Shown piece by piece: positions 1 through 8,487 of a stretch of 64,000 bases of DNA. The first letter of the stretch is position 1; the number at the start of each line of letters is the position of its first letter. The notes beneath the pieces were generated by a model. That model saw only the letters and a program-made list of their open reading frames with translations. It was not told the DNA's origin and did not search any database. The stretch comes from Ulva prolifera (taxonomy: Eukaryota; Chlorophyta; Ulvophyceae; Ulvales; Ulvaceae): the NCBI GenBank assembly GCA_023078555.1, contig CM041198.1:5098354-5162353 (forward strand), written 5' to 3'. The position numbers and the translations under genes were made by a program.

Positions 1-1
1 G

Positions 2-3000
2 TTGACTAGGCTGCATGAACACAACTTTTTCTGCAATGCTGTCAAATGCCAATTTGCCATGCAAGAAGTCAAATACTTGGGCCATATTGTTACAGCAGAT
101 ACCGTGAAGCCAGACCCACACAAGGTTTCAGTGTTGCAACAATGGCCTGAGGCTGATTTAAAATCGTCAACCAATACCATCCGATCATTCTTGGGTCTTG
201 CTGGCTATTTTCGCAGATTTATTCCAAAATTTCCCACCCTTGCTGCCCCACTCCTCGAGCGCATGAAAGCCAAAGGCAAGAGCGCATGGACTGAACAATG
301 CACTCGAGCATTCAATGACATCAAACATGCTCTGATCAATGCCACAGGCCTGCGCCATCCCAATCTCAACCAGCCCTTCCATGTATACACAGATGCCAGT
401 GATTATGCCTATGGAGCTGTCTTGATGCAAGACCATGAAGCAGCTCTGCATCCCATTGCATGGGTAGGCCGAAAAATGAATTCCTCTGAGGTCCACCATG
501 CCACTTTTGAAAAAGAGCTGGGCGCCATTGTTTTTGCTGCACGCCAATGGCGTTGCTATCTGGAAAATGGCCACCCCGTGTATGTCCACTCTGACCATAA
601 TCCACTGAGATACTTGCAGACCCAGCAACGCTTGAATAACAAGCAAGCGCGTTGGGTAGAGACGCTGTCCCGCATCAACTGGCACATCATGTACGTGCCT
701 GGTGACAAGAACGTGGTGGCTGATGCAGTGTCTCGTGCCACGCACCTGCCTACCATGACAGTACAACTGCATGATGACCATCCCATTTCTTGTGCCTCTC
801 GTGCGGGAAATGCCATTCCAGTGCAAGTTTCTTATGCATTTCCGGCCGTAAGTCTGACCACGGCTATAGCACGCAGATGCCACTCTTCCCCATCCCCGGA
901 TCCAAGCGGATACGAGCTTCCAATCGCCAGCACTGGATCAACGGCCATATCATCTGGCCAGTCGCCGATGAATCAGGCCATTCCATACCACCAGACGTTG
1001 CCAACAATCTCTCCCCAGCCCTGCGACTACTCCCGGCTACGGGAGAAGTTCGATACACCCCCGCCCGGCCTGTCCCCGCCCATGCCAGACCTGCGTTCCC
1101 AGTCGCAATTTCCACCTCTGTCCCAGCCACAGGACCCACGGCGGCCCACGCAGCCGCCGCCATCAGTGATTTCCATCAGCTCGGGGTCCAGCCCCCGCAT
1201 GGGCGAGCAGCTGGAGTCTCAGCGGTCCCCGGTGTTGATGCCAACGGGATCTCCGCCAGCGCTGCCACCGCCCCCATCCCCACTTCCCCGCCGGCCCATG
1301 CCAACGCCGACCCGCCGCCGTTCTCTGCGACCGCTCCTGGTTGCCTCCGCACCCCATCTCCAATGTCAGACATTGACTTCGCGCCTACAGCGGAGGAGGC
1401 CGAATTCCTCGGCCTCACCCCTCCACCAACAGCCCGCGCGTGAGGACGACGTAGCAACCGCGCAGCCGGATGCTTCCGCGGTGGACTGGGTCGACCAGGA
1501 GGACCTGGTGTGTGACGGACGCGCAGTCGACGCACAGCGTGTGGGTACGCACTCACAAGCAGAGCTGCTTCTGAAACAATCCAACAAATACTTGACTCTA
1601 GATCTGCACGCGGACGACTTCTGGCAGCGATTGCGTAGTGGCTATGCACATGATTCTGATTTTGCCGAGCCACCTGCATCATACCATTACGACCCTAAGC
1701 ACCAGATTTATCTGCACAAGAACAAGATTGTTGTCCCTGATCATGATCACTTGCGCCGGCAAATTCTGTTGTGGCACCACGTACACCCCTGGCATGCACA
1801 CATGGGTGTCTCTCGCACAGCATCATTGATCACAGACTCATTTTACTGGCCAGATATACACAAAGATGTCAAGAAATTTGTGTCACAATGCCATAGCTGT
1901 CAAACCATGAAGTCCCCGTCGGAGCGGGAGGCAGTCATGTCCCCACTACCTGTACCTTCTGCATGCTGGCGTGTCGTGAGTGTAGACATGATCACGCAAC
2001 TGCCTAACTCCACGTCTGGTCACAATTGCATTGTTGTATTTGTTGATCAATTCAGCAAGATGGTAAGATTGATCCCCACAGTGTCTACTCTGAATGGTCC
2101 CGGATTCGCTGCATTGTTTTTCCAGCACATATACCCCCATTATGGCCTGCCACTTGGCATTTGTAGTGACCGCGGTACGCAGTGGAACAATAAATTTTTC
2201 ACATCCCTTTGTGATCACCTAGGCATTGCATTGCAGCTGACATTCTCCTACCATCCTAGAGCCAACGGGCAAGTTGAGCGTTACAATCGCGTTGTGGAAG
2301 AAGCTGTTCGGCATTTCATCGGTCCTGCACATGATGATTGGGATGCATTCCTGCCACATATCGAGTTCAGTATGAATAGCTCCAAGTCGGCAGCCACGGG
2401 CTGCACGCCGTTCTCTTTGAACCGTATCACTCCGCCGCTGTCTCCCACAGCCCTTGCGCTCAAATTGCCACAGCATCAGCAACCAGCTCCAGCTGTGATG
2501 CACCGCATGTATTACTTCCTAGCAAAGCAAGCTCTGGTAGAGGCCAAGCAGTCAATGTGGTCGGATTTCAACAGGAAATCTGCTTGGCCGACCTTTTCTG
2601 TGGGTGATTTGGTCCTGCTATCTATACGTAAGGTTGCTCTGCATCATCCATCTCTCCGAAAGAAGTTTACTCCGCGTTGGTTGGGTCCCTGTAAAATTCT
2701 GGAAGTAGTGGGCCGGGCCGCGGCCCGTATATCATTGCCGACCACGCTGCAGCGTCTAGGTCTACATGATGTCTTTCACTTCTCTGTGCTGAAACCTTAC
2801 AATGAGTCCTTCGATGCTGCATGCGCCACCAGCCCTGAAGCTGCCAAGTCATCGGCCACTGTGGACACGACCACTTATGAAGTTGAATGTGTAGTCAATT
2901 ACATGCAGTCGCGGCATCGCGATGACGACATCTCCATCGCGTGCCCTCACTACCTGGTGCGCTGGGTTGGCTACGATGCATCTCATGACTCTTGGTTACC

Positions 3001-3349
3001 AGTTGATGAGTTGTCCGGATGCCTGGAGAAAGTTGCCGATTATCTGTTCCACAATGCCTCCAGTACTCAGAGAGCGCACATGATTCATGAGTTTCCGCGT
3101 GAAGCGCGGCTACACCTGTCCCATATAGCAGCCAAGGCTGAATCCACCAGGCGTCCCGTCGCTGGGGGGAAGGTGCCCGCGGGTGGCAGCAACATCGACG
3201 ATCCCAAACGCAAACCGCGTAGACGTAGTTCTCGGTTGAGCGAATCCCATAAGGCAGCACTTTCCAGGGTCACCTACTGCAGTTATTGTGGTAGGATGCG
3301 GACTGAGTCCGCAAAGCGCATGTGCGCTAATGCTGCCCCCCCGCTGTGA
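2..3349 (+). CDS. Ty3/gypsy Pol polyprotein (RT end, RNase H, integrase, chromodomain), 5' partial
   Basis: This is the C-terminal 1115 residues of a Ty3-type Pol; the frame is already open at the window edge, so the true start lies outside. Residues 1-95 are the end of the reverse transcriptase (SFLGLAGYFRRFIP). RNase H follows with YTD131, E170/E172, HSD198 and VAD241. Residues ~250-545 are an unusually long Pro/Ser-rich linker. The HHCC zinc-binding module (HAHMGV ... CHSCQ) leads into an integrase core with D662, D723 and E759, the last two 35 residues apart as expected for DD35E. Near residue 960 a chromodomain begins at YEVE and continues through YLVRWVGY and SWLP, with aromatic residues at the usual cage positions. 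The last ~90 residues are basic. The stop is TGA. Intact motifs suggest a potentially functional enzyme. Confidence 0.95.
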   Translation: MTRLHEHNFFCNAVKCQFAMQEVKYLGHIVTADTVKPDPHKVSVLQQWPEADLKSSTNTIRSFLGLAGYFRRFIPKFPTLAAPLLERMKAKGKSAWTEQCTRAFNDIKHALINATGLRHPNLNQPFHVYTDASDYAYGAVLMQDHEAALHPIAWVGRKMNSSEVHHATFEKELGAIVFAARQWRCYLENGHPVYVHSDHNPLRYLQTQQRLNNKQARWVETLSRINWHIMYVPGDKNVVADAVSRATHLPTMTVQLHDDHPISCASRAGNAIPVQVSYAFPAVSLTTAIARRCHSSPSPDPSGYELPIASTGSTAISSGQSPMNQAIPYHQTLPTISPQPCDYSRLREKFDTPPPGLSPPMPDLRSQSQFPPLSQPQDPRRPTQPPPSVISISSGSSPRMGEQLESQRSPVLMPTGSPPALPPPPSPLPRRPMPTPTRRRSLRPLLVASAPHLQCQTLTSRLQRRRPNSSASPLHQQPAREDDVATAQPDASAVDWVDQEDLVCDGRAVDAQRVGTHSQAELLLKQSNKYLTLDLHADDFWQRLRSGYAHDSDFAEPPASYHYDPKHQIYLHKNKIVVPDHDHLRRQILLWHHVHPWHAHMGVSRTASLITDSFYWPDIHKDVKKFVSQCHSCQTMKSPSEREAVMSPLPVPSACWRVVSVDMITQLPNSTSGHNCIVVFVDQFSKMVRLIPTVSTLNGPGFAALFFQHIYPHYGLPLGICSDRGTQWNNKFFTSLCDHLGIALQLTFSYHPRANGQVERYNRVVEEAVRHFIGPAHDDWDAFLPHIEFSMNSSKSAATGCTPFSLNRITPPLSPTALALKLPQHQQPAPAVMHRMYYFLAKQALVEAKQSMWSDFNRKSAWPTFSVGDLVLLSIRKVALHHPSLRKKFTPRWLGPCKILEVVGRAAARISLPTTLQRLGLHDVFHFSVLKPYNESFDAACATSPEAAKSSATVDTTTYEVECVVNYMQSRHRDDDISIACPHYLVRWVGYDASHDSWLPVDELSGCLEKVADYLFHNASSTQRAHMIHEFPREARLHLSHIAAKAESTRRPVAGGKVPAGGSNIDDPKRKPRRRSSRLSESHKAALSRVTYCSYCGRMRTESAKRMCANAAPPL

Positions 3350-3563
3350 TGCTGAAGGGGACGCCTGGATGTAAGCAGACTGCCTCTGTGAGGCCGGGGA
3401 TTTCCAGGCCATAGGTGATGTGAGGAGGGGGCTCCCGGGAGCAAGGCCAACCCCTGCCTAAATCTGATCCGCCAGGTTGCATGTCGCGGGGCACCAACCT
3501 GTTTTTCCATCATGTGACTTCCATAAAACCCGACAGACCCAATTCCATCATCTGAACCCACCT

Positions 3564-3878
3564 ATGTGTGCAGTTAGAAACTTGCCAGTCCCTGAGATCC
3601 CACAAGATCCGACATCCCATTCCCTCGTCCAGCGTCGACGCTTTCTCCAGAACGTCCGCCAGTTGATGCTAGATGCCACTACAATGCCAGCGCTTGGAGA
3701 CTACCACTCTCAGTACCTCACTGACCTCTGCCATGTCAGAAGAGTTACTCGCAGGCTGCATGATGCAGTCCTAGACCTAGATGAGGCCATGAGTGAAATG
3801 ATAAACCGCTACTCAGGTCGTCAATTGTTGCCAGAGTATTTCCACGATCTCTGCGATGAGTTCCCCAGCCAGCTCTAG
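3564..3878 (+). CDS. Small unrecognised ORF between pol and the 3' LTR
   Basis: A 104-residue frame begins at an ATG about 215 bp after the pol stop and ends before the polypurine tract. The product is rich in charged and helix-forming residues (LVQRRRFLQNVRQL, VRRVTRRLHDAVLDLDEAM) with no membrane segment or signal peptide, so it does not look like an envelope protein. Its position matches the place where some Ty3 elements carry an additional 3' gene. I do not recognise the family. The frame stays open further upstream, so the start is a choice. It could be chance, but the composition looks coding. Confidence 0.4.
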   Translation: MCAVRNLPVPEIPQDPTSHSLVQRRRFLQNVRQLMLDATTMPALGDYHSQYLTDLCHVRRVTRRLHDAVLDLDEAMSEMINRYSGRQLLPEYFHDLCDEFPSQL

Positions 3879-4083
3879 AACTAGCCTTAATTCCAACAAG
3901 GTCACTCATCCGTATTCCAGATGAGTAGACCCTTCTCTGTAAATACCACATTGCCCCGGTCTTATGATGTACCCTACCATTCAAGTCAATGTGCTGTCTC
4001 CATTTATCTGCTTACCTGAGCTTCCAGACTTGCCCTGAGCTTGCAGAGCATACTCTTGTTTGCCCTGCTCCGCTCCCGTGTGT

Positions 4084-4092
4084 GGGGGGAGG
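4084..4092 (+). other. Polypurine tract of the Ty3 element
   Basis: A run of purines (GGGGGGAGG) lies directly before TGTTGTAATGG, the usual arrangement of the plus-strand primer and the first bases of a 3' LTR. Confidence 0.55.
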
Positions 4093-4886
4093 TGTTGTAA
4101 TGGCCAAGTCTGTCTGCTCAGAAGCACACCTATTCCAGATATGCAGGCACCAATTGTGGATACATGTGTATGTATCTCAGGCTAGTGCCTTGCAAAACTT
4201 GAGCCAGGCGAAAGTATACCAAAGAATACCTCAGAATGCCAGCATGTACCACGTCACAGCTGTGCACATGAGCTGCATGCATACAGCTACATGTGCATAA
4301 TTCCACATGCCCAAAAGTGCCACTAGCATTCCTCAACATGTATAATCTCACATACCAATCCCATGTATCATGCCACCTTTTGCCACAGCCTTTTGGCAGT
4401 GCGAAGTGCCAGCTCAGTGCATGACACGTCATGCATGCGGCGCATGCATACTCCTGGTCTGCGCTTGCGCACGCCAAGGGTGCAGCGTCAAAGACCATGC
4501 CAGCCAACCTACGTCTGCGTATCCATGCAGCACGATGTTGCTGCATTGGATTGACGGAGGATGATACATGCCAAATCCCAATGCCCGCAGCAGATCGCCA
4601 GATCTCGCGGGATGCTGCACCCTGATCCGTACAGAGATCAACGAGCAGCGCGATTCCACAGTTCCACAGAGCTATCAGTAGCGAGGACAGCACAAAGCAG
4701 GGATGGACCTGGGCACATATATTCCAAGTGTTTTGCTGTGATCGACACAATTACCTTTGGTCGATTGGGGCGCTCCTGTTCCAGTCATTCCACTGTGTGC
4801 TACATTGTTACCCGAGTCCTTCTCTCCTGTCGTTTCTGTACGCTCGCTAGGGTGCCCAGCTCCCTGCGCTACCCGATAATTCAACA
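4093..4886 (+). repeat. Probable 3' LTR of the Ty3 element
   Basis: The stretch begins TGTTG directly after the polypurine tract. The first downstream CAACA that gives a matching inverted terminus ends at 4886, for a length near 794 bp. The right end is pyrimidine-rich (TCCTTCTCTCCTGTCG), typical of a U5 end. No second LTR is in the window to confirm the limits, and no gene-like frame is supported inside. Confidence 0.35.
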
Positions 4887-5066
4887 CAGTGTAACAGCCT
4901 GCTTGAAGCAGGGCCCTTATTTGGAGGGTCCATGAAAGAACTAGACATGCTAGAGTCATTGTCACTGCAGTGCATGTAAGTTCCTGCCTCTTTGAAGCAC
5001 AGATGCCACACATCTAGTGTATTGTTCATGGCATTGGCATGACAGTTCAGAGGTCGACCTCTCATT

Positions 5067-5127
5067 GATGGGAATAATATACCTGTGGGTTTCGATCGAT
5101 GGGAATAATATACTTGCGGGCTTCTTC
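5067..5127. repeat. Two tandem copies of a 31-bp unit
   Basis: GATGGGAATAATATAC occurs at 5067 and again at 5098, and the following bases also match with a few changes. Function unknown. Confidence 0.7.
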
Positions 5128-5436
5128 ACGCAGTGAGAGGATGACAAAATCCCAACAAAAGGCCCTGCAGGCAGCATTGCGTGCACCGAACATTCACGCC
5201 GCCTAACAACCCGGTAATATCTGCCGCTATCGCACACAAGCCACAGCATGCTAGCACAGGCACTGCGGCGTAGCCTGCTCAGACCCACCACAAGAGTACG
5301 GAAACCACATCAGCTGCAGCACAAGACACGTCATGCCAGGTCCTTTAGACACGTCAGGCAGGTCCGGAAGCTGCTGTCGCAGCGCCACCGTATGCGTGGC
5401 ACACGTTGTCACTCAACCCCCCTCAGCCTCAGGGAC

Positions 5437-5461
5437 TATAGACTACAGGCTGTAGTCTATA
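5437..5461. repeat. Perfect inverted repeat (11-bp arms, 3-nt loop)
   Basis: TATAGACTACA is followed by GGC and its exact reverse complement. This could be a cruciform or RNA hairpin; no gene context explains it. Confidence 0.7.
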
Positions 5462-6416
5462 CCTTACCTAACGTGGAGGGTAGATTGCGTCGCCGCATGC
5501 TCAGCTCCCGTTTACGCCTCACATGTCAACACATTGCACGTGCATGCACCGTAGCAGTCTAAGCCACATCGCCATCACATACCTGACTAAGCTCCATCTA
5601 GCTAGAAATCTGCACGCCGACATCTGCCCACAGCTGCCATGGTGCGCGCCAAGGCCATGTTAACGCTCCACCAAGCTTAAGGATGTGTCTGCAATGATCA
5701 TGGACGTATATGCGAGATTGGGTCATGCATGGATTCCATGGAGAAAACAAGGTACAGAAGAGAAACCGAGGAGAGACAACACACATCTTATTTGAAATGC
5801 AATGTGCCTCCGCCCACAAATGGATCTGCGAACGCACATGTTCTGGCCCCATCGCAGCAGGTCACCGAGACCCCAATGCAATGGTGTCTGCGATGCATGT
5901 TGCATGTCTGTACTAGCTTACAACGCTGTGAGCAACACGACGCAAGAAGGCGTATCGTGCCGTGTAATGGAGAAATGAGGGACCCTGTCACCCTCGGGAC
6001 TGTAAGTTGACGGTTAGCCGATGGACGCACAGTGCGCGCCGGACACAACAACGCAGCACCTGTGCAGAATCATGCGCCAGCAACGGCGACAGCGGTGCTG
6101 TGGCCAAGCCGCTTGTTGGCGTTGATGTTAGTACACCTGGCTGCCAGCAGGTCATTCCCCTGAAGAGCTGCAAAGCACGCAAGTGCGTCGCAAGCATGTC
6201 CATGCTTCCAGCTGTCTTCCGTTTTAGCGGGCGGCGCACGGCGCGTATATTGCCAGGGCCTCGCTACCGGCTTATATAATTAGCACACAAACCTGGCATG
6301 ACCCGCAGCGAATGCAGGCAGCTGCGCACTCGCCTCCAGTTGCGCTAGCACGCTATGGCACAGCGCATTGCTACAGCCCTCATGTGTTGCGGGACAAGCA
6401 AACAACGCGAGCTACC

Positions 6417-7333
6417 TTAACGAAGCAGGATGAATTGAGCCTGCAGTGACAGCGGTATTTGCACGAGGGTCTCGACGAGGCCCTCGACCAGGCCCTCGAC
6501 CTTGCGTGCCCGCGTGTCCAGTGCCTTGGCGACGTACTCCGGGGTGCCCGGCGGCGTGCCGCCCGCCTTGAAGCCCGCGTGCAGATCCCGAATGCCGAGC
6601 TTCGTGCCCACAGCGGCCGCCGCGGCAGCGTCGGGTCTGTGGACACCGCATTTGGCCGGGTTCACCTCCAGCCTGATTCTGAGCACGCCATCAGCTTCCA
6701 CGCGCAGCCGCCAGAACACCGTGACGGAAGCTCTAGCTGCGAGCTCGCGAGGTTGCCCGCGATGCTGATGTTGTCCAGGTACGCCACCACAGGGGCGCCG
6801 GCGTCTGACGCGTCGACGCGCTCCAGGACAGGCTGCAGCGTCAACGCAACCAGGAGGGGGCCCAGGGGGTCACCTTGGCGGACGTCGCGCTAGCAGACAA
6901 CCGGCTCGACGTCCTCCGCAGCGCCGGCAATGTGAAACGGGGTCCCGGCACCGTAAGCCCACTGCGTGAAGGGTGGCAGCGCCCGGGCACGCTCCTTCAC
7001 GGCAGCCCACGTGGCAGCACGGTCGATGCAGTTGAAGGCGTTCATAATGTCATCAGAGGACACCGCAGCGCCCTCCGCGAGAGCAGAAGACAGCTGCGCA
7101 GGCCATACACGACTGTCTCGGTCCCGCCCCGCGCGCCAACGCCGACATGCAGCGGCGCCAGGTTCCGAAGTCTCTCCGATGCCGCGGCCGTACTCGCGCA
7201 GCGTGCACACAGCCACGATCCGGTACCAGGTCTCCCCCACCGCGATCGGCCTCGTGCCGCCATCCGGCTTCTACAGGCGGATGAGGAGCCCGTCCAGCAA
7301 GAACCAGAGTTGCACTCGTACGTTTCGAGATAA
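6417..7333 (-). pseudogene. Degenerate LINE (non-LTR) reverse transcriptase
   Basis: Read on the minus strand, the order is that of an algal LINE RT: KPDGGTRPIAVGETWYRIV, then DIMNAFNCIDR, then DVRQGDPLGPLL, then VVAYLDNISIAG (the catalytic box, with the expected second Asp replaced by Asn), then LEVNPAKCGVH. Two in-frame TAG stops interrupt it, one just before KPDGG and one just before the RQGDP box. A frameshift lies between the YLDN box and LEVNPAKC, near 6720. No endonuclease domain was found upstream. It is a dead fragment about 300 residues long. Confidence 0.8.
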
Positions 7334-7878
7334 AGTACGTTGAACAAAAATACGCATATGGTATGTGGGCTCATTAGGGGGGTGGGATCGAAAAGTACGC
7401 TGTTTACGCTACTAGGGCTGCTGAATTACAATGAAGCACAGATTAAACCAGAGATTACAGAAAATTACTAATTACTACTTATAGTATGCTGTTGTAATTA
7501 AGTGTTAATTTGAAATTTTGTGATTAACTCAAAGCCGGTTATTATTAATTATGTCTTGCGATTACAGTGTACATCATAATTAAGTGGAGAACCGAATGCG
7601 GCCATGACGAGCTCTACATGCAATGTACAGGGCATGGCTGCGTCTACACGCTCATATGCCACTCATAATTACAAGCGTCCACGCTCATGCACGGTCGCTT
7701 ACGCAGGCTCTTATTTACCCCCCCATTTTCCGCATATATACGAGCGGAAGATTTTCGATTTGAGCGAGTTTGTTTTGTCACGAGATGTACAACATTTGTA
7801 TTTTCGGCACCAATAGTGCGAGTTTGAATAGCACCATGTGCATTTGTGTAAGTGTGCTTGCCAGGGCAGTATCCCTAG
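7334..7878. other. Intergenic stretch with an AT-rich patch
   Basis: No gene is seen. About 7430-7600 is strikingly AT-rich (many AATTA/TTAAT motifs) compared with the GC-rich surroundings. It may be an old insertion or a nuclear copy of organelle intergenic DNA, but nothing in it identifies a source. Confidence 0.4.
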
Positions 7879-8457
7879 TTGTGGGGGGTGCACTGTCGTG
7901 TACGTGACTGCAGGCTGCAGCTTGGTGGCCAGCAGTCCACCCAGAACAGGTGGTATGCCATGCCCAACAGCAAAGCCACTCGTGGCCTTGCTGCAAGTTG
8001 CAGGTGGCATGTGGTGAAGCCAGGTGAACCGGGTGTACGCATCCTACACACCGACAAAGGGGGAGAGTTCATGGTCGCGGCCTTAAAACTCTACCTCCAG
8101 CGTCGTGGCATAACTCACCGCTTGACCCCCACAGCCGCTCATCGCTGTACTGGCATGATCGAGAGGAGGATCGGAGTGGCCTTTGAGTCACTCCGTGTTG
8201 TGCTGCTCGCGAGCGGCCTGCCTCTGTTCCTGTGGATCGAATGCCTCGCCAGTGTTGTCCATGGTCACAATCTCACGCCGTCCTCGGCATTGTACCATGA
8301 CAAATTGGCGAGCATCCTCAAGGGCCTGAAAAGTCAGCATGCTGTCAACGCGTCTGCGGATGTTGACGAAGCTGAGAAAAGCCTGGGAAAGGGAAAGCGC
8401 ATGAAAAAGGCCGAACGCGATAAGTTGAGGGATGAGGAGAAACGCAAGTACAAGTGA
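7879..8457 (+). pseudogene. copia integrase fragment
   Basis: The frame carries the second half of a copia integrase core: LHTDKGGEF (catalytic Asp) and CTGMIERRIGVAFESLR (catalytic Glu region), ending with VHGHNLTPSSAL. The first catalytic Asp and the zinc-binding N-terminus are absent. After SSAL the sequence departs from the family into a Lys-rich stretch (KGKRMKKAERDKLRDEEKRK) that ends at a TGA. The next frame continues in the same phase with integrase-tail sequence, so the original protein was probably one piece with an insertion or local divergence here. Confidence 0.75.
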
Positions 8458-8487
8458 CTTGCGACAACAGAATTAGACGAGTTTTTA

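Larger units (their letters stand above)
1..4886 (+). mobile_element. Ty3/gypsy chromovirus-type LTR retrotransposon, 3' half
   Basis: The left edge of the window falls inside this element, so the 5' LTR, gag, protease and most of the reverse transcriptase are outside it. Inside are the end of the reverse transcriptase, RNase H, integrase and a chromodomain in one open frame, then a small extra ORF, a polypurine tract and a probable 3' LTR ending near 4886. The pol frame is not interrupted, which suggests a fairly young copy. Strand, order (RT, RNase H, IN, chromodomain) and the C-terminal chromodomain place it with the chromoviruses of plants and algae. The right boundary is inferred from TGTTG/CAACA termini and cannot be tested without the other LTR. 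Confidence 0.9.
4887..6416. other. Intergenic stretch, no gene recognised
   Basis: No frame with coding character stands out. A basic plus-strand frame at 5248-5562 (104 residues, very Arg-rich) could be chance. The stretch holds a 31-bp tandem duplication and a perfect 11-bp-arm hairpin, listed separately. Confidence 0.5.

Noticed and set aside
185-883. 232-codon minus-strand frame
   Set aside because: It lies antisense to the conserved RNase H coding sequence of the Ty3 element and is a shadow frame.
1640-1900. Frameshift in the Ty3 integrase
   Set aside because: The reading frame stays open from 2 to 3349 and all catalytic residues fall at expected spacings.
5248-5562. Arg-rich 104-codon frame as a possible organelle-targeted protein
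   Set aside because: It shows only basic composition, no conserved motif, and no neighbouring exons.
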